Shown here one piece after another: positions 31,897 to 40,851 of a stretch of DNA of 64,000 nucleotides. Position 1 is the stretch's first letter. The number at the start of each line of letters is the position of its first letter. The position numbers were made by a program, and so were the translations under genes. The stretch is from a virus. Below the pieces are notes generated by a model. It had not been told where the DNA came from. It ran no database searches and saw only the letters and a list, made by a program, of their open reading frames with translations. The stretch covers positions 1 through 64,000 of the IMG/VR virus record IMGVR_UViG_3300036781_000806. The stretch is one strand, 5' to 3'.

Positions 31897-33879
31897 CTAG
31901 CGATTCATCCACGCTGGCGCGACTTTGCGCGGCGCTCGAATAACCTGCAAGGGTCTTGGGATTTCAGGCTCTTGCTCAACAACGCAACGCGGCGCGAGTG
32001 CCTCTTCCAGGGCCTTCCAGTGGTGCTCTTTGAACCTGTCGGCGCAGAGAGCGTACATGGCGCGGTTGTAGACCGCTAGGTCAAGAGGCTCGTTGCGTTC
32101 AAAGCGCTTCTGCCAGACCGCGAGACCCTTCTCGGTAATGACGCGCCGCTCACTGCATAGCCCCAGAAAGTACTGCATATCGTAACGGGGAAAGTGAATA
32201 CGGTTCGGAGTCGGCTCGCTGGCTGACTTGGAGTATCTGAGGTTGTCGAACAGTTCCGCCTTGATGCACTGCGTGCCGACGTGGACGATTCGGACGCCCT
32301 GCTTTCGCCGTGCCGCCGATTCGTTGGTCACCGAATGAATGATCTTGTTCTCATCGTTGCCACCCTTCACGGGCACGACCGTTTTCTGTGAATGGATCGA
32401 AACGCCCCCGGCGATGTTGTAGGCCGGTTGTGGATGCGTCAGGGCAAAGTTGTAGACCGGCTGAGGATTCATGCCAGTGTCGATCCCGATGGCCCAAATC
32501 GAGAGTGTGTTTCCGGACTCATGCCGGTATTCGCGCTGTAGGACTCGCCTGTCGAGTTCGGCCCAGACTTCGGGAGAGTTCACCGGGAGAGGCGTGCGGT
32601 GGGCGTCTGTCGAGAACGCTTGGATGATCTGATAGTCAACGCTCCACGACTCCCGGTCACGTCCCCAAGCTCTAACCTCGACTTCTAGGCGTGGTGGTGA
32701 TTCCTGAACGTCCACAGCGGCGGTCAGGAATAAGCCGCGCTGTGGCACGACGGCGTTCTCACCGAACGGATAGCTTTCGCGGCGCTTGTAGAGAAGCTCC
32801 TCATCGGGGGTCACACCTAACTCGATCCAAGGCTCAGCGAGAACCGTGTTGATGAAGGTCTTGTGCTTGGTGCGATCCTTCCTGACCCTGAGATAGTGAG
32901 CGACGATTTCCTGGATGCTCTTCTTGGGTGAGTAGAGGTGTGAGATGTGGAATCCGGCTTTACCGGCGAAGGGTCTACGGGCCTTCCAAACGCCTTTCTC
33001 GCAAGCGTTGATCCGTTGCAAGTCGGTCCATCTGGCGTGGCAGTGGATGCACTCATATCGGGCTGACTTGGCCCGCTCCAGGTTCGTGAGCTTCACGCCG
33101 TGCTGATCGAACTTGTCGAACTTCACGCCGGTCCAAAAGTCGAGCACCTGGGACTCCCCGCATGTGTGGCACGGAACCCAGTACTGGCGCATGTCGGTCT
33201 GGTTGTATTGGCGGAGGATCTTGGAGCTGTGTTCGAGCGTGGGCGAGCAGGCCATGATGACCTTGTGCCGAGGCTTAAACTGCATGACCCGGTTCATGGC
33301 GAGTTCGATAGGATCGCCCTCTCGGTCGACGTCGGCGGCATATCGATCGATCTCGTCCATCAAGAGGTACTGAATCGTTTTCGAGGCGAGGTTGCCGCCG
33401 ACCTGGGTGCCGGTCAGCGATAGCGAGCCGTTCGGGAAGGTCTTGCTGAGGATTGTGTTGGTGGCTTTCTTGGCTCCAGGACCGTGGGAGGTCTCGAGGA
33501 CCTTGCCAGTCAGAATCGGGCTGTCGCGCAGCATCGGAGCCAGCCGCTTCGTCGAGAACTCGGCCCCGTCGCGATCCTTCTCAAAAAGCATTAGGACCGG
33601 ACCCGGAACGCACGCGATGATATAGGCAAGCGCGGCCTGCATCGTGAGGGTCTTGACCATTTGGGTTGAGGACATCAGCACGATTTCTTGCGTGTTCTCG
33701 TCCGTGAAAGCGTTGAAGACTTCCCGTTGGAAGTTGTAGAGGCGAATCGGGCCGGTTCGGGGCGCGTATTCGGAGGACAGGTAGAAGTGCTTCTCCGCCC
33801 ACTGATCTAATGGCAGGCGCTCAGGTGGGCTGAGCAACCGCAGCCACTCTCTGAACTGCTTCTTTAGATCGTTAGACAT
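31897..33879 (-). CDS. Terminase large subunit (lambda gpA family), module 1
   Basis: 660 residues. The ATPase has a deviant Walker A (SSTQMVKT, 70-77), Walker B LLMDE (172-176) and adenine-side motif LYNFQREVFNAF. A zinc module with two C-x2-C pairs (CHTC, CIHC) and a C-terminal nuclease (VDVQESPPRLEVEV, DTGMNPQPVYNF) follow. It packages DNA into proheads and cuts at cos-type sites. Same length as module 2 (40852-42834) and similar throughout. Overlaps the small subunit gene by 8 nt. Confidence 0.92.
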   Translation of the reverse strand: MSNDLKKQFREWLRLLSPPERLPLDQWAEKHFYLSSEYAPRTGPIRLYNFQREVFNAFTDENTQEIVLMSSTQMVKTLTMQAALAYIIACVPGPVLMLFEKDRDGAEFSTKRLAPMLRDSPILTGKVLETSHGPGAKKATNTILSKTFPNGSLSLTGTQVGGNLASKTIQYLLMDEIDRYAADVDREGDPIELAMNRVMQFKPRHKVIMACSPTLEHSSKILRQYNQTDMRQYWVPCHTCGESQVLDFWTGVKFDKFDQHGVKLTNLERAKSARYECIHCHARWTDLQRINACEKGVWKARRPFAGKAGFHISHLYSPKKSIQEIVAHYLRVRKDRTKHKTFINTVLAEPWIELGVTPDEELLYKRRESYPFGENAVVPQRGLFLTAAVDVQESPPRLEVEVRAWGRDRESWSVDYQIIQAFSTDAHRTPLPVNSPEVWAELDRRVLQREYRHESGNTLSIWAIGIDTGMNPQPVYNFALTHPQPAYNIAGGVSIHSQKTVVPVKGGNDENKIIHSVTNESAARRKQGVRIVHVGTQCIKAELFDNLRYSKSASEPTPNRIHFPRYDMQYFLGLCSERRVITEKGLAVWQKRFERNEPLDLAVYNRAMYALCADRFKEHHWKALEEALAPRCVVEQEPEIPRPLQVIRAPRKVAPAWMNR

Positions 33880-34348
33880 GGAACTCTTGAAGCTCCGCTA
33901 GTGCCCTCCTGATCTCGTCGTCGAGCAGACGACGCACGTTGCCCTGGTCGGTCTCGGCTGCCAGCCGTTCGGAGAGTTCGGTCGGAATCCTGAGCAGGAT
34001 GTCGCGGAACCGGATCAACATTCCGGACACCCACAGGTTGATTTCGTTGACGTCGGCGAGCTGGCCCAGCTTGGTCCGGTGCTCCAACTCACGGAGATCG
34101 GCTAGCGCCCGTTCTTTTCTGGTCTGAGCAGCATGGAAGGATTCCAGGGCTTCGCCTTCGAGCGCCGGGTTTGATTCGCGCTTCTTCCGACGCGCTTCTT
34201 CACCGGCCAGCCACGCTTGACCCTCGTCGATGATTTGTTGGGGTGTCTTACTGGCCTTGAGCTTCTTCCGGACTAGGGTCGTCGAACAGTGGGCTTGTAG
34301 GGCAATGTCGAGCGCCGACATGCCGTCTACGCAAATCTTTGGTTTCAC
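33872..34348 (-). CDS. Terminase small subunit (Nu1-like), module 1
   Basis: 158 residues. An N-terminal helix-turn-helix-like part (SALDIALQAHCSTTLVRKKL) is followed by a central helical region and a conserved segment (GQLADVNEINLWVSGMLIRFRDILLRIPTELSERLA, read as pieces) shared with 39508-39978. It recognises packaging sites and hands DNA to the large subunit. First gene of late module 1; it diverges from the plus-strand gene at 34482. Confidence 0.82.
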   Translation of the reverse strand: MKPKICVDGMSALDIALQAHCSTTLVRKKLKASKTPQQIIDEGQAWLAGEEARRKKRESNPALEGEALESFHAAQTRKERALADLRELEHRTKLGQLADVNEINLWVSGMLIRFRDILLRIPTELSERLAAETDQGNVRRLLDDEIRRALAELQEFHV

Positions 34349-34481
34349 CCAACTATGTAGGCAAATACCTTTCGAATACCCGAGGCTCTATAGAATGCGC
34401 CGTAGTGCCAACCGCTTGCGGGGGTGGGTAGGGAAGGACCCTGGAATAGCGGAACGGGTGCACGGATGTTAGGCTGTTCGC
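34349..34481. promoter_or_regulatory. Divergent intergenic region
   Basis: 133 nt between the module 1 small terminase (leftward) and the membrane/coiled-coil gene (rightward). It must carry or adjoin promoters in both directions and is also a natural place for a cos site. I see no confident motif and no TAAATA box. Confidence 0.35.
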
Positions 34482-35495
34482 ATGGCAAAAGCGCTCCGTA
34501 CGGCCGGGTCTGTCCTGCTTAGCGTATTCATCGGAATCATTATCGCCAAGGCGCAGACTGACCCGACCCTTCCTTACGGCTGGATCTTACGAGATCCACG
34601 AGTAGTTCCTGTTCTAATCGCCGCGTTGATCGTATGCGTTTTAGTCTTCGCGGGGCAGTTTGCGCCGGTTGCTACTGTTTACTGGAAGCTATTTCGCAGC
34701 GTAGTTCCACTTCAAGCGGCGGATGGCACGCCACTTCCGCTAATGGGATTGACGATCAAATCAGCACGCTGGTATTGCACGGTTCGCGGGACCGAGCAAG
34801 ACGTGACGAGAGCACTCCAAGGAAAGGTGGCTGGCGGCTATCTTAAAGTTCATGCTCATGACAATGTTCTCGGCGACGTTTGTAAACTGCATGGCGGCAC
34901 CGGCGACCCCAAAACACTAGAAGTCGAGTTCGTCTATCATTCACGGGCTACTGCGACCCACGATGAATGGCTGACTATTCCCTGCCAAGAAGACCGCACA
35001 CGGGAACTCCTACGAGAAATAGAGCGACGCTCAAGCGATGTCGAAACCCATCGAATTGAGTTACTGAATTGCAGGCACACTGCACAAGAACAGGCGGCCA
35101 CGGCCCAGAAAATGTCTCGAGACCTTCAGGCAGAACGCGACTCGAACGAGAAGCTTTCAGCCAAGGTCCAGGACCTGCAGGCCCGCATTCCGGTTGTCGA
35201 AGACCCGGCCAAGGATATCGATCCGAACACCTACCAACTTCTTCGAAATGCGTTTCCGCAGGATTGGAGGCAGCGGCTCGCTCTAAAGTGGATCTGGCAG
35301 CAATCTAGCTGCCCATTGGAGCAATTTCGCCTTACGTGCGAGAATAGCGGTTTTGCCGACTTCGAAGAGAAGATGGTTAAGCCAATACTGGGTAATCGCG
35401 TCCTTGTCGATTCTGATGACAAGGCTGCGTGGATAAAAACCCAAGAGGCAAGGAAGGTCCTCACGCAGTTGTTCAGAGAGTTCCCGCTATGTTGA
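34482..35495 (+). CDS. Membrane and coiled-coil protein (moron), 337 aa
   Basis: Two N-terminal membrane segments (about 10-25 and 41-60), a beta-rich domain (about 75-170), a coiled coil (about 170-230, RELLREIERRSSDVETHRI) and a helical C-terminal domain with several Trp and Cys. Plus strand, between the two late modules, antisense to module 1. Not recognised. Architecture fits a membrane-tethered sensor or exclusion protein, which is inference only. Confidence 0.7.
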   Translation: MAKALRTAGSVLLSVFIGIIIAKAQTDPTLPYGWILRDPRVVPVLIAALIVCVLVFAGQFAPVATVYWKLFRSVVPLQAADGTPLPLMGLTIKSARWYCTVRGTEQDVTRALQGKVAGGYLKVHAHDNVLGDVCKLHGGTGDPKTLEVEFVYHSRATATHDEWLTIPCQEDRTRELLREIERRSSDVETHRIELLNCRHTAQEQAATAQKMSRDLQAERDSNEKLSAKVQDLQARIPVVEDPAKDIDPNTYQLLRNAFPQDWRQRLALKWIWQQSSCPLEQFRLTCENSGFADFEEKMVKPILGNRVLVDSDDKAAWIKTQEARKVLTQLFREFPLC

Positions 35496-35552
35496 CGATA
35501 TGCAGATTGCGCTGAAGCCCGAACAGTTCCTCGCCATCAAAATAGGTGACCT

Positions 35553-38261
35553 TCAGTACGTCTTCATGACCAGCACACGAGCGTTGCCCGCTGACGCGCC
35601 TGTGTCCAGGAACAAGACATAGCTGCCGCTGCTGGGTGTGGTGGTTCCGGCGTCGTGCAACTTGCCACCTGACGTGCTCGATAAGATCCCGAAGTCGCCC
35701 GCCGTCCACGCGCCATCCGTTGCCCAACCTTGTACCTCAGTATCCCTTGAACCGGCAATGTAGAGGTTGCCTGATGTCGAGGTCTTGCCCGACAACGCCC
35801 AACCGATAAACGTCGTATCGCTGGTGCCATTGTTGGCGACGTTACCGGTACCATCGAGCTTTACTCCAAGGCCTTGCGTGATCACGTTCGTTGACGCCGG
35901 AAAGTCCAACAACCGGCCCATAGCTGGAACCGCCGTTCCCGCAGTTGAGGTATTGTTCCATTTCACCTGTCCGTCGATGTTACGGATCGTGAGGTTTTTT
36001 GACGGGTCGGTGGTGCCGTAGGTCAGGATGCCGGTCGGGATCTGCACGTCCGAGATCACGCCCTGCATGGTGGAGGCGTCGAGGGCTTTCAAGCTCGAAG
36101 AAACCATCGTGATCACGCAGTCATGAATCCTGACGCCCGTGACGGCTTGGGTCGCATAGATCCCGATTGAATCAGACGTGCAATGCAGCCCGCTCACTTC
36201 ATCGAGGTTTGCGTTGATCGCTAGACACCGGCTCGCTACCGTCTGCGATCCGTTGACGGCGTCGCCGTGCGAGGCCACATTGGTGGCGTTCAGCTTGATG
36301 GCCCCAGTTCCCTGGTTCCAGTTCGAGATGCTGTTGTGATTCGATTCGCAAAAGCTTTGGCTGAGTGAGATTGCAGTTTGATTCTTTCCGGAGTTGGCAT
36401 TCAAGACGCTGACGAAGTTGTTGCTTATCGCGCACGTTGCACCTGTGCCGCCCGAGGTGCCGGACAGCCAAATGCAGCTGGATGTATTGCCGCACGCATC
36501 CTCTAAGAGGTTACCTTCCACCACGGCAGGAGCCTGAAACACGATGCCACCCACAAGGCTTGCGCCGGAGTTCACGCGTTGACGGCACGTGTTCTTGGTG
36601 ATGGTTCCATATCGATTCAGGGGCGTGCCGTTCGGGACCTCGGGGTTTACGCCGTCAGAATTGATCGAGTCGAGGATGATGCACGCCGTGTTGTAGTTCA
36701 CAATGACGTTGCTGTCATAGACGGCTCCGCTCGAATCTTCCTGCGGGACGGCCTTGTGGCCATGGATGCCGTATCCGAAGACACCCTCGATGTAATTGCT
36801 TTCAACTCGGTTGCCTGCGCCCTGGTCGTAGATGCCGTGCTGGGTGGTTGATGAGCCGACGTTGATGATGCGGCAGCCTCGGACCACGTTGCTAGAGCTG
36901 TTCAGTACGATTGCCGTGGCCTTGAAGGAATCATGGATGTAGCAGTTCTCGATGATCGCGCCTTGGTAGCCCTGGCTGTTCGAAGTGACGGTGTCGGAGC
37001 TGGAATGAGCGTTCGCGAACGTCGCCGTGAAGGTGGCGGCGGTCTTCGCGGTCACCGTGACAGCCTCGGACGTTCCCCCAATCAAAAGCCGCTGGCCGAC
37101 ATAGATGAACCCCATGTTGCCCGGTGTGACGGTTTGGGAGCCAGTTGAAACGGACCCGCCCACGGTTGTGTTGACCATCGTCTGTGTGTACGGCTGAAAA
37201 GTCGAGATCCCGGAACCGCCCGACGTGAGGTTGTTGCCATAGATGCCCGAGATCTCAATGTTGTAGAGGTGCGGGCTGAAAGCGCCGTTGTTGATCGCTA
37301 TCCCGGTCCAGTCAAACGATCCGGACATGCCGGAACCGTTCAGGATGCTCAGATCGTGAATACACTGGTTCGTGCCGTTGACCTGGAACACAGTGGTTGC
37401 GCCCGTTAGGGTGACGTTAGCGGCGTACTGAAGAATCGTGACTCCGGGTCCGTCGCCGTAGACGCACAGACCGTTCGATGAAGAAGTCAGATTCAGTATC
37501 GTTCCGGTGGTGCCGGTGATCGAATAGGTTCCGGCTGGGATGTACAGGGCTTTCTTGCCTGATGCGATAACGGCTGACAGAGCATTCGTAAGCGCTGTGG
37601 AAGCATCCGATACGCCTGTGCTGTCGGCTCCGAAATCGGTTTTGGCGTTGACGGTGTCACGCGCCCGCGCGTCGAGTGTCGTGGCAGCGGCTCCTGTGCC
37701 GGGATTCGTGAAGGCCACGTCGCCTGCTACAGGTTGCGCCGCCGAGACCGTGCCATCTGTCGCAATTTGCATCAAAAACTGGTGTGTGACCTGAGAGAAG
37801 GACTTGACGCCGCCCAACGAAGATGGTCCTGGATTGGGAAGACGGCCAGCCGGAAGCGTTCCGTTCGAAATGTTCGATGCGTTTGTGGTGTCGGTCGAGC
37901 ACGAACTGGCAGCGTTAGAAAGATCACCGCAAGCTGGCTGCTGCTTCGTGATTGATCCGTCTGCGTTGATGGCAGTCAGAAAGCTATGAAGCGTCGCCGG
38001 ACTCGTCATGATTCCACCAAGCGTTGAGACCGTGGGCGCGGGCATTTGGCCGGAGGGCAGTTTGCCGGAACCGTCGAGCGAGGCGTAGCCGTTCGATTGC
38101 CCTTTCTGAGCAATGCTTTGCTTGGCAGACAGATCCGTGGTCAAGTTGGTGACGGCGGATTCAGGAACGTTGGAAACGGTGGCACGGTTGCCGTTGATGG
38201 TGGTCTGGCTGAACACAGCGCTCGTGATGAGCAGCCCCAGGGTGAGAAGTTTCTTAGTCAA
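35553..38261 (-). CDS. Beta-helix tailspike with signal-peptide-like N-terminus
   Basis: 902 residues. Residues 1-20 (MTKKLLTLGLLITSAVFSQ) look like a Sec signal peptide, unusual for a virion protein. Residues about 35-200 hold fibre repeats (KLPSGQMPAP, LPAGRLPNPG). From about 205 a pectate-lyase-3 style right-handed beta-helix begins (KTDFGADSTGVSDAS, ALYIPAGTYSI), with Asn/Gly/Ile-rich coils, and the C-terminal region is fibre-like. It likely binds or degrades surface polysaccharide. It lies upstream of the terminase genes rather than after the hub, 7 nt after the fibre gene 38254-38808. Confidence 0.8.
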   Translation of the reverse strand: MTKKLLTLGLLITSAVFSQTTINGNRATVSNVPESAVTNLTTDLSAKQSIAQKGQSNGYASLDGSGKLPSGQMPAPTVSTLGGIMTSPATLHSFLTAINADGSITKQQPACGDLSNAASSCSTDTTNASNISNGTLPAGRLPNPGPSSLGGVKSFSQVTHQFLMQIATDGTVSAAQPVAGDVAFTNPGTGAAATTLDARARDTVNAKTDFGADSTGVSDASTALTNALSAVIASGKKALYIPAGTYSITGTTGTILNLTSSSNGLCVYGDGPGVTILQYAANVTLTGATTVFQVNGTNQCIHDLSILNGSGMSGSFDWTGIAINNGAFSPHLYNIEISGIYGNNLTSGGSGISTFQPYTQTMVNTTVGGSVSTGSQTVTPGNMGFIYVGQRLLIGGTSEAVTVTAKTAATFTATFANAHSSSDTVTSNSQGYQGAIIENCYIHDSFKATAIVLNSSSNVVRGCRIINVGSSTTQHGIYDQGAGNRVESNYIEGVFGYGIHGHKAVPQEDSSGAVYDSNVIVNYNTACIILDSINSDGVNPEVPNGTPLNRYGTITKNTCRQRVNSGASLVGGIVFQAPAVVEGNLLEDACGNTSSCIWLSGTSGGTGATCAISNNFVSVLNANSGKNQTAISLSQSFCESNHNSISNWNQGTGAIKLNATNVASHGDAVNGSQTVASRCLAINANLDEVSGLHCTSDSIGIYATQAVTGVRIHDCVITMVSSSLKALDASTMQGVISDVQIPTGILTYGTTDPSKNLTIRNIDGQVKWNNTSTAGTAVPAMGRLLDFPASTNVITQGLGVKLDGTGNVANNGTSDTTFIGWALSGKTSTSGNLYIAGSRDTEVQGWATDGAWTAGDFGILSSTSGGKLHDAGTTTPSSGSYVLFLDTGASAGNARVLVMKTY

Positions 38262-38808
38262 GGTCTTGTACTCCGTATGTGTCCGCGATCAGCGACAGGC
38301 CGTCAGGAGAGACGAATGTCTGAACGTTCCGTTTACCGGCCAGCGTTCCAAGCTCCATACCGCCCGAGACGTTATCTGGCCATGTAACCGACCGTGGGCC
38401 ATCGGGATCGACCGTAATGATAACGGTAACCCTTTGGCCAACCGTCATGTTCACGAAGGACGGGTTTGTGATGTCGCCGTTCGTGGTGAATAGTTGAACG
38501 TCGCCCCGCTGACAGTCGAAGACCGGTGAAGATGGATCGGGTGTGTTGGGAACCGCGTAAGCGCCGCCACTGCCTGAGAACGGTACGCCGTTGTTCAGGA
38601 TCTGGCCAATGAAATTCAGGTCGCCCAGAACGTCAAGGTCCGCTCCAAAAGTATGGTTGCCGGTCCACTCGTAGTCGCCATCGAGTTGGTCTGGGCCGAG
38701 GGTGCCTTGAACGGCGTGCGGAGCGTTCCAGTCGGAAGGCCGGATTACAGAGCTGTCTGCGCGGTCAGGCTTGTGACTGACCTTTTGGTGAATGATCGTG
38801 AGAGCCAC
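38254..38808 (-). CDS. Tail fibre protein (184 aa)
   Basis: Begins MALTIIHQKVSHKPDRADSS and contains SVIRPSDWNAPHAVQG, a block common in phage tail fibre and collar proteins. The remainder is beta-rich (FDCQRGDVQLFTTNGD). Its end overlaps the tailspike start by 8 nt, so the two are coupled and probably form one appendage. Confidence 0.75.
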   Translation of the reverse strand: MALTIIHQKVSHKPDRADSSVIRPSDWNAPHAVQGTLGPDQLDGDYEWTGNHTFGADLDVLGDLNFIGQILNNGVPFSGSGGAYAVPNTPDPSSPVFDCQRGDVQLFTTNGDITNPSFVNMTVGQRVTVIITVDPDGPRSVTWPDNVSGGMELGTLAGKRNVQTFVSPDGLSLIADTYGVQDLD

Positions 38809-38835
38809 ATGAAGTATGTAGCTCTAACTTGCTCG

Positions 38836-39081
38836 TCAGCAGGCCGAACGCTTGCGCTTGTACCGCCGAGGTGCCGAGGATGTGAACGCTTGCCGCACCA
38901 CCTCCTTCGCAGCTTCTTGTGCCACCGTTTTGACAAATTCCTCAAAGAACAGACTGAGCAGGCTGGGAGGCTGGGCGTTTTGAACTGGAAGAGCACGTGG
39001 AACCACGATGACCCGAGGCTGCTGCATTGGCCCCGGCTTCATAACAGGCATACCGTTGTGTGAACGAGTTGAAACGTACAT
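38836..39081 (-). CDS. Small hypothetical protein (81 aa)
   Basis: Unrecognised. A Pro/Met/Gln-rich N-terminus, an amphipathic helix (SLLSLFFEEFVKTVAQEA) and a basic C-terminus. Upstream of and co-oriented with the fibre/tailspike genes. Confidence 0.5.
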   Translation of the reverse strand: MYVSTRSHNGMPVMKPGPMQQPRVIVVPRALPVQNAQPPSLLSLFFEEFVKTVAQEAAKEVVRQAFTSSAPRRYKRKRSAC

Positions 39082-39112
39082 CTTGCTAAACCCTCCTTGC
39101 TCGAAATCTGGC

Positions 39113-39361
39113 CTATGGCAAAACGTCGAAGGCGCGATCTCCGACCTTTATCCGTGCGACCTTTGCGCATCGCTTGCAGCCGACCCGCTTACCGGGCGCG
39201 GCCTTCACTGGCTGGCTCGAAGGTTGCGTAGAGCACCCGCACAACGTCGAACCAACTGGACCATCCTCGGCTTTGTTGGACTCCGCAAAATGGCTGAGCG
39301 TACCGGATGCGGTTTTAACGACCCAAAGCGGCTGTCTGTGATATAGCGGCACTCGCCCCAT
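39113..39361 (-). CDS. Small Cys-motif protein (82 aa)
   Basis: Contains LCGCS and CKRCAKVA, a spaced Cys pattern as in small zinc-binding proteins. First gene of the leftward fibre/tailspike group, divergent from late module 2. No function assigned. Confidence 0.5.
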   Translation of the reverse strand: MGRVPLYHRQPLWVVKTASGTLSHFAESNKAEDGPVGSTLCGCSTQPSSQPVKAAPGKRVGCKRCAKVARIKVGDRAFDVLP

Positions 39362-39507
39362 TTTAGACCGTCGTCCCGTTCATGCAAAGGGGTATTTGGA
39401 AATCCGAAGAGCGAGAGCAGCTAAGTATTCCAGCAACGATCTCCAGGGTCCTCTCCGCAAACCCCGCGCTCGCGGTTGGTCTTACGGCGCACAAACAGCC
39501 TCCTTAC

Positions 39508-39978
39508 ATGGTCGAAACCTCACAACAACTAACCGTTTCTGAACTCGCGATGCAGGCCGACATCAATGTCGGCACCGCCTCCAGGAAATTGAAGCAGGGT
39601 AAGTCGCCAGAGCAGATCATCGAAGAAGCCCAACAGTGGCGGCACCAGATGAGCCAGCGGAGCCAGAAAAGGGCGTCTGAAAAGGCCGCTCCTGACGGTG
39701 ACATCTCTTACATCGAGGCTCAGCGCCTGAAGGAGATCGCCCTCAAGAATCTGCGCGAGTTGGAATATCAGGTCAAATCCGGTGACTTGGTTCCTGTGGC
39801 TGAGGTCAACGCTTGGGTTGCCGGAATGATTATCGAAGCTCGTAACATCCTGCTCCGCATAGCTCCGGAGCTTCGAGACCGGCTGTGCATCGAGCAAGAC
39901 CCGGCAGAGATCGACCGGCTTATCAGTCAAGAGGTTGACCGGGTCCTGCAGAGGCTGGCTGAATTCAAACCGAATTAA
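39508..39978 (+). CDS. Terminase small subunit (Nu1-like), module 2
   Basis: 156 residues from the ATG at 39508 (MVETSQQLTVSEL), chosen because it matches the module 1 length; the frame is open to 39382 and the ribosome binding site is poor in both cases. Contains a helix-turn-helix-like SELAMQADINVGTASRKL and the conserved VAEVNAWVAGMIIEARNILL. First gene of late module 2. In module 1 small and large subunit genes overlap; here a DUF3800 gene separates them. Confidence 0.78.
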   Translation: MVETSQQLTVSELAMQADINVGTASRKLKQGKSPEQIIEEAQQWRHQMSQRSQKRASEKAAPDGDISYIEAQRLKEIALKNLRELEYQVKSGDLVPVAEVNAWVAGMIIEARNILLRIAPELRDRLCIEQDPAEIDRLISQEVDRVLQRLAEFKPN

Positions 39979-40006
39979 GAATGCGATACTAGACACTGGA
40001 AATCGC

Positions 40007-40798
40007 ATGCTCGTGTTCTATGGAGACGATAGCGGGTCAAGTCCAAGGGACGGCGTTTGCCTCGTTGGAGGTTATCTTGCCACGCAATCGACGTGGTTCT
40101 ACGATATCGAGATCCCGTGGAGACGTGCCTTGGCCGAGGATCCGCAAATCCACTATTTCAAAGCTTTTGAATGTGAAAAACTCGTCGGGGAGTTTAAAGG
40201 ATGGGATCGCCTAATGGCAGACGAGAAGTTAGAACGTCTCGTTGGTGTTGTGGCATCCCAGGCCGTGAAGCTGCGGGAGTTCAGCTCCTCCATCCGTTGG
40301 AGTGAGTTTGAAAACAGCGTCACCGGTGCTGTCCGCTCGGTCTACAATCATCCTTATTACTTCTGCGTGCACGGCGTCGTGAGCTTGATTGCTCGTGAAT
40401 ATCTACTTGAGATTGCAAAGGTGTCTGGCGTTCCAACAAGGGCCACCCGAGCGGTCGCTTATGCCTTTGATCTGCAGGCTCAGCAAGCGGAAATGTCCAA
40501 ACAGTATCACCACGTTGGAGAGACCGTGGATTCGTATATTTCCTCCACAATGGGGTCGATATCGTTTTATGACGACTTGGAAGTGGTGCCACTCCAAGTG
40601 AGCGACCTAATCGCGTGGCACCTGCGTCGAGATATTTTGAAGCCTAAGCGCGATCTCGGAGTGACGCGACCTGCACTTGTGACCTTGAGGAAACATTATG
40701 CATTTGAGACCAAAGAGGCCCGATGGAATCCTAACAAACTCGAGGAGTTTTGCGATAAGGTAGACGCGGGATTAAAGGTGCCTCATTTATGGGACTAA
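40007..40798 (+). CDS. DUF3800 family protein (moron)
   Basis: 263 residues from the ATG at 40007. The N-terminus MLVFYGDDSGSS followed by LVGGYLA and W...IPWRRAL is the signature of DUF3800, an RNase H-like fold found on many mobile elements. Acidic residues D9/D10, H64 and the C-terminal DLIAWHLRRDI fit the family. It splits the terminase pair of module 2 in the same orientation. Biochemical role not established; nuclease or defence roles are possible. Confidence 0.75.
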   Translation: MLVFYGDDSGSSPRDGVCLVGGYLATQSTWFYDIEIPWRRALAEDPQIHYFKAFECEKLVGEFKGWDRLMADEKLERLVGVVASQAVKLREFSSSIRWSEFENSVTGAVRSVYNHPYYFCVHGVVSLIAREYLLEIAKVSGVPTRATRAVAYAFDLQAQQAEMSKQYHHVGETVDSYISSTMGSISFYDDLEVVPLQVSDLIAWHLRRDILKPKRDLGVTRPALVTLRKHYAFETKEARWNPNKLEEFCDKVDAGLKVPHLWD

Positions 40799-40838
40799 AA
40801 AGCTTGCTCTGCTAAGCCTGAAAAACTCATCGGCTCAT

Positions 40839-40844
40839 TAAATA
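40839..40844 (+). promoter_or_regulatory. TAAATA box before large terminase, module 2
   Basis: CATTAAATAGCCGTGCATG: ends 7 nt before the ATG at 40852. No Shine-Dalgarno sequence. Confidence 0.45.
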
Positions 40845-40851
40845 GCCGTGC

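Noticed and set aside
39382-39507. 42-residue N-terminal extension of the module 2 small terminase
   Set aside because: Not matched in module 1 and unlike the family; kept only as an alternative start.
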